From the NCBI RefSeq assembly GCF_000772045.1, contig NZ_CP009754.1:6634001-6698000 (forward strand): a stretch of 64,000 nucleotides of DNA. The letters run 5' to 3'. The position numbers and the translations under genes are program-made. The DNA is from Streptomyces sp. CCM_MD2014. Lineage in GTDB: Bacteria; Actinomycetota; Actinomycetes; Streptomycetales; Streptomycetaceae. The stretch's first letter is position 1, and the number at the start of each line of letters is the position of its first letter. The notes beneath the pieces were generated by a model, which was given only the letters and a program-made list of their open reading frames with translations, was not told where the DNA came from and ran no database searches. This document shows, in pieces, positions 8,008 through 17,036 of the stretch.

Positions 8008-8446
8008 GCAGGGGCCCTTCTGTGAAGTTCACGACGGCTGGTCAGACCGCCGACACGGATCGGCCGGGGCCGCCCCCGGTCACGGCGCAGAGGTCTTCAC
8101 ATCCGTACGCCGCGCTTCAGGCCCCGAGTCCCCCCGCATTGAAGCGTGTTGACCTAGTCCGGACAACACCTGACGCCCGGCCGTCCCGCGCTCCTGGCCG
8201 AGAACGCACGGGCCCGTCCCTTCCGGTGGCCACCCGCCGTGACCGGCCGGCCCCGCACCGTCCTCCCCGGCCTCGCCCTCCGACGGTCGCGGGTCTCCTC
8301 GCCGACGGCCGGGGGTCTCCCTCTCCCACGGGTGCGGGTCATCCACTGCGGCGGTCGCCGGTCGTCCCCGCCGGCTGTCCACAGGGGCCCGGCCCGTCGT
8401 CCACAGCCCCGCCGCGGTGTCGGTCCGCGCCAGTAGGGTGTGAGTC
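8008..8446. other. Intergenic region between the XRE-like gene and uvrC
   Basis: This 439-bp stretch has no convincing gene. It holds the divergent promoters, an inverted repeat (GTGTTG at 8146-8151 and CAACAC at 8164-8169 around ACCTAGTCCGGA), and the uvrC damage-type promoter at its right end. Confidence 0.5.
8417..8439 (+). promoter_or_regulatory. RecA-NDp-like promoter giving leaderless uvrC mRNA
   Basis: GTGTCGGTC (6 of 9 matches to TTGTCAGTG), an exact 8-nt spacer and TAGGGT (8434-8439) match the damage promoter layout. The -10 ends 7 nt before the uvrC ATG at 8447, so the transcript would start at the initiation codon; no Shine-Dalgarno is present. Confidence 0.6.
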
Positions 8447-10615
8447 ATGGCCGACCCCTCCAGCTACCGCCCCAGGCCGGGATCGATCCCGGACTCCCCG
8501 GGGGTGTACAGGTTCCGTGACGAGCACCGCCGGGTGATCTACGTCGGAAAGGCGAAGAGCCTGCGCCAGCGCCTGGCGAACTACTTCCAGGACCTGGCGC
8601 ACCTGCACCCGCGCACCCGCACCATGGTCACCACGGCCGCGTCCGTGGAGTGGACGGTGGTGTCCACGGAGGTCGAGGCCCTCCAGCTGGAGTACTCCTG
8701 GATCAAGGAGTACGACCCCCGGTTCAACGTCAAGTACCGCGACGACAAGAGTTACCCGTACCTCGCGGTGACGATGAACGAGGAGTTCCCGCGCGTCCAG
8801 GTGATGCGCGGCCACAAGAAGAAGGGCGTGCGCTACTTCGGGCCGTACGGGCACGCCTGGGCGATCCGCGACACGGTCGACCTCCTGCTGCGCGTCTTCC
8901 CGGTGCGCACCTGTTCCACGGGCGTCTTCAAGAACGCCGCCCGCACCGGCCGCCCCTGTCTGCTCGGCTACATCGGCAAGTGCTCCGCGCCCTGCGTCGG
9001 CCGGATCACGCCCGACGACCACTGGGACCTGGCCGACGAGTTCTGCGACTTCATGGCCGGCCGCACCGGCACCTACCTGCGCCGCCTGGAGCGGCAGATG
9101 GCCGATGCCGCGGAGGAGATGGAGTACGAGCGGGCGGCGCGCCTGCGAGACGACATCGGGGCCCTCAAGAAGGCCATGGAGAAGAGCGCGGTCGTGCTCG
9201 CCGACGCCACCGACGCCGACCTGATCGCGGTCGCCGAGGACGAGCTGGAGGCGGCCGTCCAGATCTTCCACGTGCGCGGCGGACGCGTGCGCGGTCAGCG
9301 CGGCTGGGTCACCGACAAGGTGGAGGAGATCACCACCGGCGCCCTGGTCGAGCACGCCCTCCAGCAGCTGTACGGCGAGGAGAGCGGGGACGCCGTGCCC
9401 AAGGAGGTCCTGGTCCCCGCCCTGCCCGACCCGGTCGAGCCCGTCCAGCAGTGGCTGACCGAGCGCCGGGGGTCCGGCGTTTCGTTGCGCATCCCGCAGC
9501 GCGGCGACAAGAAGGCGCTGATGGAGACCGTCCAGCGCAACGCCCAGCAGGCACTCGTCCTGCACAAGACCAAGCGCGCCTCCGACCTGACGACGCGCTC
9601 GCGCGCGCTCGAGGAGATCGCCGAGGCCCTCGACCTCGACAGCGCCCCGCTGCGCATCGAGTGCTACGACATCTCGCACCTCCAGGGCGACGACGTCGTG
9701 GCCTCCATGGTCGTCTTCGAGGACGGGCTGGCCCGGAAGAGCGAATACCGGCGGTTCCAGATCAAGGGCTTCGAGGGACAGGACGACGTCCGTTCCATGC
9801 ACGAGGTCATCACCCGCCGCTTCCGCCGCTATCTCGCCGAGAAGGAGAAGACCGGCGAGTGGGCGGACGGCGAGTCGCTCACCGACGGCGAGCGGCACAC
9901 CGGCGACGGGCCGCACACCGGCCCCGGGCCGCACCCCGGCGGCGAAGCCGGCCCGGCCGGCCGGACCGCCCCGGACGACGGCGAGGCGCTCACCCACGGC
10001 CCGGCGCTCAAGGACGACGACGGCCGGCCCAAGAGGTTCGCCTACCCGCCGCAGCTCGTCGTCGTCGACGGCGGACAGCCGCAGGTCGCCGCCGCCCAGC
10101 GGGCGCTGGACGAGCTGGGCATCGACGACATCGCCGTGTGCGGTCTCGCCAAGCGCCTGGAGGAGGTCTGGGTGCCCCGCGAGGACGACCCGGTCGTCCT
10201 GCCCCGCACCAGCGAAGGCCTCTACCTGCTGCAGCGGGTCCGCGACGAGGCCCACCGCTTCGCGATCACCTATCAGCGCACCAAGCGCGCCAAACGCTTC
10301 CGCGCCGGGCCGCTGGACGACGTGCCCGGCCTGGGTGAGACCCGCAAACAGGCGCTGATCAAGCACTTCGGTTCGGTGAAGCGGCTGCGGGCGGCGACGA
10401 TCGACCAGATCTGCGAGGTGCCCGGCATAGGCCGCAAGACCGCCGAGACCGTGGCCGTGGCCCTGGCCGGCGCCACCCCGGCCGGGCCCGCCGTGAACAC
10501 GGCGACCGGAGAGATCATGGATGACGACGACGGGGCACCCGAGACGACGGCGGATGCCCCGGGGGAGCCCGTGTCCGCGGGCACCCCGGACGAACGACGG
10601 GGGCAGGAGAGATGA
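8447..10615 (+). CDS. uvrC: Excinuclease ABC subunit C
   Basis: UvrC makes the two incisions of nucleotide excision repair. Domains in order are the GIY-YIG nuclease (GVYRFRD, VIYVGKAKSLRQRL, about residues 19-45), a cysteine cluster (CLLGYIGKCSAPC), the UVR motif that binds UvrB (EEMEYERAARLRDDI), the RNase-H-like 5' nuclease (ECYDISHLQGDDVVAS ... VVVDGGQPQ) and tandem helix-hairpin-helix motifs (VPGLGETRKQAL, VPGIGRKTAETV). At 722 residues it is longer than the E. coli protein (about 610). The excess is mainly a low-complexity Gly/His/Pro/Asp segment near residues 480-525, inside the RNase-H domain, and an acidic tail. It overlaps rapZ by ATGA, starting the uvrC-rapZ-yvcK-whiA operon. Confidence 0.97.
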   Translation: MADPSSYRPRPGSIPDSPGVYRFRDEHRRVIYVGKAKSLRQRLANYFQDLAHLHPRTRTMVTTAASVEWTVVSTEVEALQLEYSWIKEYDPRFNVKYRDDKSYPYLAVTMNEEFPRVQVMRGHKKKGVRYFGPYGHAWAIRDTVDLLLRVFPVRTCSTGVFKNAARTGRPCLLGYIGKCSAPCVGRITPDDHWDLADEFCDFMAGRTGTYLRRLERQMADAAEEMEYERAARLRDDIGALKKAMEKSAVVLADATDADLIAVAEDELEAAVQIFHVRGGRVRGQRGWVTDKVEEITTGALVEHALQQLYGEESGDAVPKEVLVPALPDPVEPVQQWLTERRGSGVSLRIPQRGDKKALMETVQRNAQQALVLHKTKRASDLTTRSRALEEIAEALDLDSAPLRIECYDISHLQGDDVVASMVVFEDGLARKSEYRRFQIKGFEGQDDVRSMHEVITRRFRRYLAEKEKTGEWADGESLTDGERHTGDGPHTGPGPHPGGEAGPAGRTAPDDGEALTHGPALKDDDGRPKRFAYPPQLVVVDGGQPQVAAAQRALDELGIDDIAVCGLAKRLEEVWVPREDDPVVLPRTSEGLYLLQRVRDEAHRFAITYQRTKRAKRFRAGPLDDVPGLGETRKQALIKHFGSVKRLRAATIDQICEVPGIGRKTAETVAVALAGATPAGPAVNTATGEIMDDDDGAPETTADAPGEPVSAGTPDERRGQER

Positions 10616-11628
10616 CCGAGCACGAGGCGCAGCCCGCAGCCGGACGAGAACAGACGCAGTCCGCGGCGGAACGGGAACAGACCCGGCGCACAGCGGAACG
10701 AGAACAGACCCGCAACGACGGAGCACAGGTGAGTACGGGCAAGGAAACAGCCGGGACGCACGAAGCGGCCATCCCCGAGCTGGTGATCATCTCCGGCATG
10801 TCCGGGGCCGGCCGCTCGACGGCCGCCAAGTGTCTGGAGGACCTGGGCTGGTTCGTCGTCGACAACCTCCCGCCCGCGCTGATCCCCACCATGGTGGAGC
10901 TCGGCGCCCGCTCCCAGGGCAACGTGGCCCGCATCGCGGTGGTCGTCGACGTCCGCGGCCGGCGCTTCTTCGACAACCTGCGCGAGTCCCTCGCGGACCT
11001 CGACGCCCGCGGCGTCACCCGCCGGATCGTCTTCCTGGAGTCCTCCGACGACGCCCTGGTACGCCGCTTCGAGTCGGTGCGGCGCCCGCACCCCCTCCAG
11101 GGCGACGGCCGCATCGTCGACGGCATCGCCGCCGAGCGCGAGCTGCTGCGGGAGCTGCGCGGCGACGCCGACCTGGTGATCGACACCTCCAGCCTCAACG
11201 TGCACGAGCTGCGCGCCAAGATGGACGCCCAGTTCGCCGGCGAGGAGGAGCCCGAGCTGCGGGCCACGGTGATGTCCTTCGGCTTCAAGTACGGCCTCCC
11301 GGTCGACGCCGACCTCGTCGTCGACATGCGCTTCCTGCCCAACCCGCACTGGGTCCCGGAGCTGCGCCCCTTCACCGGCCTGAACGAGGAGGTGTCGAGC
11401 TACGTCCTCAACCAGCCCGGGGCCAAGGAGTTCCTCGACCGCTACGCCGAGCTGCTCCAGCTGATCGCCGCGGGCTACCGTCGGGAGGGCAAGCGCTATG
11501 TGACCGTCGCCGTCGGCTGCACCGGCGGCAAGCACCGGTCCGTGGCCATGTCGGAGAAGCTCGCCGCCCGGCTCGCCGCCGAGGGTGTGGAGACTGTGGT
11601 CGTCCACCGGGACATGGGACGGGAATGA
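10612..11628 (+). CDS. rapZ: RNase adapter/nucleotide-binding protein RapZ
   Basis: RapZ (YvcJ) family P-loop protein of 338 residues. In E. coli it binds the GlmZ small RNA and tunes glucosamine-6-phosphate synthesis; its role in Streptomyces is not established. The P-loop GMSGAGRS is at 62-69 (Arg replacing the usual Lys, common in actinobacteria), VVDNLPP follows, and the C-terminal GCTGGKHRS motif is near 303-311. The first 35 residues contain three repeats of the form A-x-REQT, and a GTG at 10732 with GGAG 6 nt upstream is a credible alternative start that removes this extension. The ATG at 10612 overlaps the uvrC stop. The conserved linkage with yvcK and whiA holds across Gram-positive bacteria. 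Confidence 0.93.
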   Translation: MTEHEAQPAAGREQTQSAAEREQTRRTAEREQTRNDGAQVSTGKETAGTHEAAIPELVIISGMSGAGRSTAAKCLEDLGWFVVDNLPPALIPTMVELGARSQGNVARIAVVVDVRGRRFFDNLRESLADLDARGVTRRIVFLESSDDALVRRFESVRRPHPLQGDGRIVDGIAAERELLRELRGDADLVIDTSSLNVHELRAKMDAQFAGEEEPELRATVMSFGFKYGLPVDADLVVDMRFLPNPHWVPELRPFTGLNEEVSSYVLNQPGAKEFLDRYAELLQLIAAGYRREGKRYVTVAVGCTGGKHRSVAMSEKLAARLAAEGVETVVVHRDMGRE

Positions 11629-11635
11629 CAGGGGA

Positions 11636-12727
11636 ATGACAGGACGCACTCCGCGGCTGAGCCGGCTGCGCCGGGTGGTGCCCGAGGGACGCGGCGGCAG
11701 ACCCGCCGACGCCCGCGCGGCCCGGTCCGAACAGGCGCGCGGCGGCAAGCCGCGCCGCCGGGGCGCCCAGCCCAAGGTCGTCGCCCTCGGCGGCGGCATG
11801 GGCCTGTCCGCCTCGCTCGCCGCACTGCGCCGGATCACCGGCGACCTCACCGCCGTCGTCACCGTGGCCGACGACGGCGGCTCCAGCGGGCGGCTCCGCG
11901 ACGAGCTGGGCGTGCTGCCGCCCGGCGACCTGCGCAAGGCGCTGGCCGCGCTGTGCGGGGACGACGACTGGGGCCAGACCTGGGCCCGCGTCATCCAGCA
12001 CCGCTTCCAGTCCCAGGGCGACCTGCACGAACACGCGGTCGGCAATCTGCTGATCGTCGCCCTGTGGGAGCAGCTCGGCGACCACGTCCAGGCGCTGGAT
12101 CTGGTGGGCAAGCTGCTCGGCGCGCACGGGCGGGTGCTGCCCATGTCCGCCGTCCCGCTGGAGCTCCAGGCCCTGGTCAGGGGCCACGACCCGGAGCGGC
12201 CCGACGAGGTGGACACCGTACGGGGGCAGGCGACCGTGGCGCTCACGCCGGGCGAGGTGCAGTCCGTGCACCTGGTGCCCAGCGACCCGCCGGCCGTCCC
12301 CGACGCGGTCGACGCCGTCCTGGACGCCGACTGGGTGGTGCTCGGCCCCGGCTCCTGGTTCTCCTCGGTCATCCCGCACCTGCTCGTGCCCGAACTGCTG
12401 GACGCGCTGGTCGAGACGAAGGCGCGCCGGGTGCTCTCGTTGAACCTCGCCCCGCAGCCCGGAGAAACTGAGGGCTTCTCCCCGCAGCGTCATTTGGAGG
12501 TTTTGGGACGACACGCCCCTAAACTCGCCCTGGACGTGGTGCTGGCCGACGAGGCCGCCGTGCCCGACCGTGACTCGCTGACCGACGCCGCGAAACGGTT
12601 CGGCGCCGCGGTCGAGCTGGCTCCGGTCGCCCGGACCGACGGGACCCCGAGGCACGACCCGGAGCTGCTGGCCGCCGCGTACGACCGTATTTTTCGGATG
12701 CATGGAAGGATCGGCCCATGGCGATGA
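11636..12727 (+). CDS. yvcK: YvcK/CofD-family gluconeogenesis factor
   Basis: The 363-residue protein has the CofD/YvcK fold, seen in PKVVALGGGMGLSASLAALR (nucleotide-binding glycines), TVADDGGSSGRLR and PPGDLRKALAAL. YvcK proteins bind UDP-sugars such as UDP-GlcNAc and are needed for growth on gluconeogenic carbon and for normal cell-wall synthesis in Bacillus and mycobacteria. The start ATG at 11636 is 7 nt after the rapZ stop with AGGGGA just upstream; the first roughly 40 residues are basic and probably disordered. The 3' end overlaps whiA by 10 nt, implying coupled translation. Confidence 0.93.
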   Translation: MTGRTPRLSRLRRVVPEGRGGRPADARAARSEQARGGKPRRRGAQPKVVALGGGMGLSASLAALRRITGDLTAVVTVADDGGSSGRLRDELGVLPPGDLRKALAALCGDDDWGQTWARVIQHRFQSQGDLHEHAVGNLLIVALWEQLGDHVQALDLVGKLLGAHGRVLPMSAVPLELQALVRGHDPERPDEVDTVRGQATVALTPGEVQSVHLVPSDPPAVPDAVDAVLDADWVVLGPGSWFSSVIPHLLVPELLDALVETKARRVLSLNLAPQPGETEGFSPQRHLEVLGRHAPKLALDVVLADEAAVPDRDSLTDAAKRFGAAVELAPVARTDGTPRHDPELLAAAYDRIFRMHGRIGPWR

Positions 12728-13707
12728 CGGCAGCGGTGAAGGACGAGATCTCCCGGCTCCCCGTCACCCGGACCTGCTGCAGAAAGGCGGAGGTCTCCGC
12801 CGTTCTGCGGTTCGCCGGCGGCCTTCACCTGGTGAGCGGGCGCATCGTGATCGAGGCGGAGCTGGACACCGCGCGGGCCGCCCGCCGGCTCAAGCAGGAC
12901 ATCCTGGAGATCTTCGGGCACGGTTCGGAGCTGATCGTGATGGCGCCCGGCGGACTGCGCCGCGGTTCGCGCTTCGTCGTGCGGGTGGTCGCCGGCGGTG
13001 ACCAGCTGGCCCGGCAGACCGGCCTGGTGGACGGCCGGGGCCGGCCCATCCGGGGGCTGCCGCCGCAGGTGGTCTCGGGGGCCACCTGCGACGCCGAGGC
13101 CGCCTGGCGCGGGGCCTTCCTGGCGCACGGCTCGCTCACCGAGCCCGGCCGTTCCTCCTCCCTGGAGGTGACCTGCCCGGGCCCCGAGGCGGCGCTCGCC
13201 CTGGTCGGCGCCGCCCGCCGGCTGTCGATCCCCGCCAAGGCCCGCGAGGTGCGCGGCGTCGACCGGGTCGTGGTCCGCGACGGCGACGCGATCGGCGCGC
13301 TGCTCACCCGGCTCGGCGCCCACGACTCGGTGCTGGCCTGGGAGGAGCGCAGGCTGCGGCGCGAGGTCCGCGCCACCGCCAACCGGCTCGCCAACTTCGA
13401 CGACGCCAACCTGCGCCGTTCCGCCCGCGCGGCCGTCGCCGCCGGTGCCCGGGTCCAGCGCGCGCTGGAGATCCTCGCCGACGACGTGCCCGAGCACCTC
13501 GCCGCCGCGGGCCGGCTGCGCATGGAGCACAAGCAGGCCTCCCTGGAGGAGCTGGGCGCCCTCGCCGACCCGCCGCTGACCAAGGACGCCGTGGCCGGCC
13601 GTATCCGCCGCCTGCTGGCCATGGCCGACAAGCGGGCCTCGGACCTCGGCATCGCCGGCACGGACGCCAACCTCGGCGAGGAGCTGGCCGACAACCTCGT
13701 CGGCTGA
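12718..13707 (+). CDS. whiA: Sporulation regulator WhiA
   Basis: WhiA is the DNA-binding regulator required, together with WhiB, for sporulation septation in Streptomyces aerial hyphae. The 329-residue protein has a degenerate LAGLIDADG-type N-terminal domain (CCRKAEVSAVLRFAGGLHLV, GAFLAHGSLTEPGRSSSLEV) and a C-terminal helix-turn-helix (LGALADPPLTKDAVAGRIRRLLAMADKRA). GGAAGGA lies 7 nt before the ATG. It is the last gene of the uvrC-rapZ-yvcK-whiA cluster and is followed by a hairpin. Length and residues are typical and no oddity was seen. Confidence 0.97.
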   Translation: MAMTAAVKDEISRLPVTRTCCRKAEVSAVLRFAGGLHLVSGRIVIEAELDTARAARRLKQDILEIFGHGSELIVMAPGGLRRGSRFVVRVVAGGDQLARQTGLVDGRGRPIRGLPPQVVSGATCDAEAAWRGAFLAHGSLTEPGRSSSLEVTCPGPEAALALVGAARRLSIPAKAREVRGVDRVVVRDGDAIGALLTRLGAHDSVLAWEERRLRREVRATANRLANFDDANLRRSARAAVAAGARVQRALEILADDVPEHLAAAGRLRMEHKQASLEELGALADPPLTKDAVAGRIRRLLAMADKRASDLGIAGTDANLGEELADNLVG

Positions 13708-13731
13708 CCCCACGGATCCCGGCCGCCAACG

Positions 13732-13770
13732 AGCCGGTGCCGGCGCCCACTTGGGTGACCGGTACCGGCT
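13732..13770 (+). terminator. Terminator after whiA
   Basis: AGCCGGTGCCGG (13732-13743) pairs with CCGGTACCGGCT (13759-13770), 11 of 12 positions, around a 15-nt loop. Confidence 0.6.
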
Positions 13771-13883
13771 TCGGCGTGTCCTTGCCGCACTCTTGACTCG
13801 ATCATGAGCTGTCATGAGCCTGGCACCTGTTCGCCACTGTGGCGGACCCAGGCCTGTCGGACAGGCCCCACCTAGGGGGGTAC

Positions 13884-16883
13884 ATGAGACGAAGAGCGAG
13901 ATCGATCCTCGCCCTCGGCGCGCTCCTGATCGGCGGAGCGGGCTTCGCACCCATCGCCCAGGCACAACCCGCGGACCCGGCGACCCCGGACGCGGACGAA
14001 GTGAAGGTCTTCCGCGCCGACGTCACCAAGGAGCAGGTACCCCTGCTGCTGGCCGCCGGCCAGGACGGCCACGAGCTCGGCGAGCAGGTACCCGACCGCG
14101 GCACGGCCGCCGTGGAGCTCTACCTCACCGAGAAGCAGGCCGGCACGCTGGAGAAACAGGGCGTCGACCTCACCGAGCACACCCTGTCCGCCCAGGCCGA
14201 GCAGCGGGTCGAGAGCGCCGCCGACGGAGTCTTCCGCCCGTACAGCGGCAGCGGCGGCCTGCGCGAGGAGATCCTGCGGACCGCCCGGGAGAACCCCGGT
14301 CTGACCAAGGTCGTCTCCATCGGGAAGACCGTGCGGGGCCAGGACATCCTGGCGCTCAAGCTCACCAAGCACGCGAAGAAGTCGAGGGACGGCTCCAAGC
14401 CGTCCGTCCTCTACATGTCCAACCAGCACGCGCGCGAGTGGATCACCCCGGAGATGACCCGGCGGCTGATGCACCACTACCTGGACAACTACAAGAACGA
14501 CCGGCGGATCAGGAAGATCGTCGACTCCACCGAACTGTGGTTCGTCCTGTCGGCCAACCCCGACGGCTACGACTACACCTTCGAGAGCGACGACAACCGC
14601 CTCTGGCGCAAGAACCTGCGCGACGTCAACGGCGACGGCGCGATCAGCACCGGCGACGGCGTCGACCTCAACCGCAACTTCGCCTACAAGTGGGGCTACG
14701 ACGACGAGGGCTCGTCCCCCAACCCCACCAGCGAGACCTACCGCGGCGCGAGCCCCGGCTCCGAGCCCGAGACCAAGGCGCTCGACGCCTTCCAGAAGCG
14801 GATCGGCTTCACGTACGGCATCAACTACCACTCCGCCGCCGAGCTCCTCCTCTACGGCGTCGGCTGGCAGGTGGCCACCAACACCCCGGACGACGTCCTC
14901 TACAAGGCGCTCGCCGGCACGCCCGACAACTCCGCGATCCCCGGCTACCACCCGCAGGTCTCCTCCGAGCTGTACACCACCAACGGCGAGGCCGACGGGC
15001 ACGCGGCCAACGTCAACGGCATGGCGATGTTCACCCCGGAGATGTCGACCTGCCAGACGGCCTCCGACGTGGACCCCGACGACCAGTGGAACGCGCGCGA
15101 CTGCCAGTCGGGCTTCAACTTCCCCGACGACGAGAAACTGATCCAGCAGGAGTTCGCCAAGAACATCCCCTTCGCGCTCTCCGTCGCCGAGAGCGCCGCC
15201 CACCCCGACCGGCCGTCCTCCTCGGTCGGCCTGGACGCCGCCGCCTTCACCCCGGCCCCCTTCACCACCTCCTACGCGCGCGGCGCCGACCAGGAGGTCT
15301 CCGTCGTCGTCCGCAAGTCCGTGCGCGACAAGGAGCTGCAGTACCGCGTCAACGGCGGACGCACCCACGACACGGAACTGCGGCCCTGGCGGGGCGGCGA
15401 GACGTACGGCGGGGAGGACAACCTCTACTTCGACGAATACCGGGCCAGCGTCCGGGGCGCCGACCCCGGCGACCGCGTCGAGGTCTGGTTCACCGGCGAG
15501 ACACCGCGCGGCACCCACGACAGCCACGACCGGCACGGCAAGCACGACCGGCACGGCAAACGCACCGAGAGCGCGCACTTCACGTACACGGTCGCCGAGC
15601 GGCCCCGCGCCGACGTCCTCGTCGTCGCGGAGGAGGGCGCGAAGGCCACACAGACGCAGACGTACGTGGACGCCCTCAAGGCCAGCGGCCACCGCGCCGC
15701 CGTCTGGGACGTCGCCACGCAGGGCGCTCCCGACGCGCTCGGCGTCCTCGGCCACTTCGACACCGTCGTCCATTACACGGGCGCCGCGGTGCCCGGCAAC
15801 GCCACCCAGCTCCAGCTGCGCGCCTTCCTCAACGAGGGCGGCAAGCTGATCGAGGCCGGCGAGCAGGCCGGCGGCGACGTCGACCTCGGCGGCGGCACCC
15901 TCTCCGACGACTTCAGCCAGTACTACCTGGGCGCCTACACCCGCACCGCCACCTCGGGCGCCACGGGCTTCACCGGCTCCGGCAAGCTCGGCGGAACCGG
16001 CGGGACCCTCGGCGACGCCCCCGGCAACCCGCTGGACGCCGCCGGAACCTACAGCGTGACCTCCGACGAGCTGGACCCCGACGCCTACCCGCAGTTCGCG
16101 AGCGCGGGCGCCGGCGAGTTCGCCGGGACGGTCAACCCGTACGGGCCCTACGCGGGGGAGTGGATGGCCGCCGCCGTCCACACCGACGACGCCTACAAGC
16201 GCCTCACCCGCACCGTCGACCTCACCGGTGTCACCGCCGCCGACCGCCCCACGCTCCGCACCCGGCTGCTGTGGGACACCGAGCGCGGTTACGACCACGC
16301 CCTGGTCGAGGCGCACACCACCGGCGCCGACGACTGGACCACGCTGCCCGAGGCGAACGGCGCCACCGGCACCGCCGTACCCGCGGAGTGCGCCGCCGGC
16401 TTCTACATGGGCGAGCACCCCTGGCTCGGGCACTACCTGACCCTGTCCGACGAGGGCTGCACCGCGACCGGCACCACCGGTCAGTGGAACAGCCTCACCG
16501 GCTCCTCCGGGGGCTGGAAGCAGGTCGAGTTCGACCTGAGCGCCTACGCCGGGAAGTCCGTCGAGCTGTCGATCGCCTACGTCACCGACCCGGGCAGCGG
16601 CGGCCGCGGCGTCCTCGCCGACGAGGCATCCCTGGTCGTCGGCGGCACGGCGACGCAGACCGAGGGCTTCGAGTCCTCGCTGGGCGCCTGGCAGGTCTCG
16701 GGACCGCCCGAGGGCAGCCCCGCCGTCCTGAAGGACTGGACCCGCACCGGGACCCTGTTCCAGACCTACGGCGCCGTCACCACGGACGACACCGTGCTGC
16801 TCGGCTTCGGCCTGGAGCACCTCGCCGAGCCGGCCGCCCGCGCGGCACTGGTCCAGCAGGCGCTGCGTGCCCTGGACGAGTGA
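13884..16883 (+). CDS. Secreted M14 zinc carboxypeptidase with large C-terminal region
   Basis: A 999-residue exported metallopeptidase. A Sec signal peptide (MRRRARSILALGALLIGGAG ... AQA) is followed by a pro-region to about residue 130. The M14 domain follows: zinc ligands H182 and E185 (QHAREW), H316 (NYHSAAELL), the substrate-binding stretch DLNRNFAYKWG, and a likely catalytic Glu near E436 (SVAESAA). It should cleave C-terminal residues from extracellular peptides. The C-terminal half has a Rossmann-like segment (ADVLVVAEEGAK ... HYTGAAVPG) and an immune-inhibitor-A/MAM-like beta domain (LLWDTERGYDHALVEAHT, GFYMGEHPW, WKQVEFDLSAYAGKSVEL). A His/Lys/Asp-rich linker lies near 545-560. The ATG at 13884 follows a GGGGGG ribosome site. 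It is monocistronic. Confidence 0.88.
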   Translation: MRRRARSILALGALLIGGAGFAPIAQAQPADPATPDADEVKVFRADVTKEQVPLLLAAGQDGHELGEQVPDRGTAAVELYLTEKQAGTLEKQGVDLTEHTLSAQAEQRVESAADGVFRPYSGSGGLREEILRTARENPGLTKVVSIGKTVRGQDILALKLTKHAKKSRDGSKPSVLYMSNQHAREWITPEMTRRLMHHYLDNYKNDRRIRKIVDSTELWFVLSANPDGYDYTFESDDNRLWRKNLRDVNGDGAISTGDGVDLNRNFAYKWGYDDEGSSPNPTSETYRGASPGSEPETKALDAFQKRIGFTYGINYHSAAELLLYGVGWQVATNTPDDVLYKALAGTPDNSAIPGYHPQVSSELYTTNGEADGHAANVNGMAMFTPEMSTCQTASDVDPDDQWNARDCQSGFNFPDDEKLIQQEFAKNIPFALSVAESAAHPDRPSSSVGLDAAAFTPAPFTTSYARGADQEVSVVVRKSVRDKELQYRVNGGRTHDTELRPWRGGETYGGEDNLYFDEYRASVRGADPGDRVEVWFTGETPRGTHDSHDRHGKHDRHGKRTESAHFTYTVAERPRADVLVVAEEGAKATQTQTYVDALKASGHRAAVWDVATQGAPDALGVLGHFDTVVHYTGAAVPGNATQLQLRAFLNEGGKLIEAGEQAGGDVDLGGGTLSDDFSQYYLGAYTRTATSGATGFTGSGKLGGTGGTLGDAPGNPLDAAGTYSVTSDELDPDAYPQFASAGAGEFAGTVNPYGPYAGEWMAAAVHTDDAYKRLTRTVDLTGVTAADRPTLRTRLLWDTERGYDHALVEAHTTGADDWTTLPEANGATGTAVPAECAAGFYMGEHPWLGHYLTLSDEGCTATGTTGQWNSLTGSSGGWKQVEFDLSAYAGKSVELSIAYVTDPGSGGRGVLADEASLVVGGTATQTEGFESSLGAWQVSGPPEGSPAVLKDWTRTGTLFQTYGAVTTDDTVLLGFGLEHLAEPAARAALVQQALRALDE

Positions 16884-16945
16884 AGACCGGCCTGCGGGGG
16901 ACTGGTCCGGTGTAGCGAAATCGGGTGATCGGTCCCCGGCGCCCG

Positions 16946-16983
16946 GGGCGGTCCGTACCCCTACTGGCGGGTACGGACCGCCC
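16946..16983 (+). terminator. Terminator after the M14 peptidase gene
   Basis: A perfect 15-bp stem (16946-16960 with 16969-16983) encloses the 8-nt loop CTACTGGC, about 60 nt after the stop codon. Confidence 0.8.
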
Positions 16984-17030
16984 TGCCGGGTATGGGCCGT
17001 CTCGATGTCACCCCCGACGCCGTGGAGAGG

Positions 17031-17036
17031 TAGGGT
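17031..17036 (+). promoter_or_regulatory. Candidate -10 box of gap
   Basis: TAGGGT lies 75 nt before the gap start; a TGTCAC sequence 19 nt further upstream may act as a poor -35 element. Confidence 0.35.

Noticed and set aside
8339..10726. A 795-codon open frame opposite uvrC
   Set aside because: Antisense shadow of a fully recognisable uvrC; composition without any motif.
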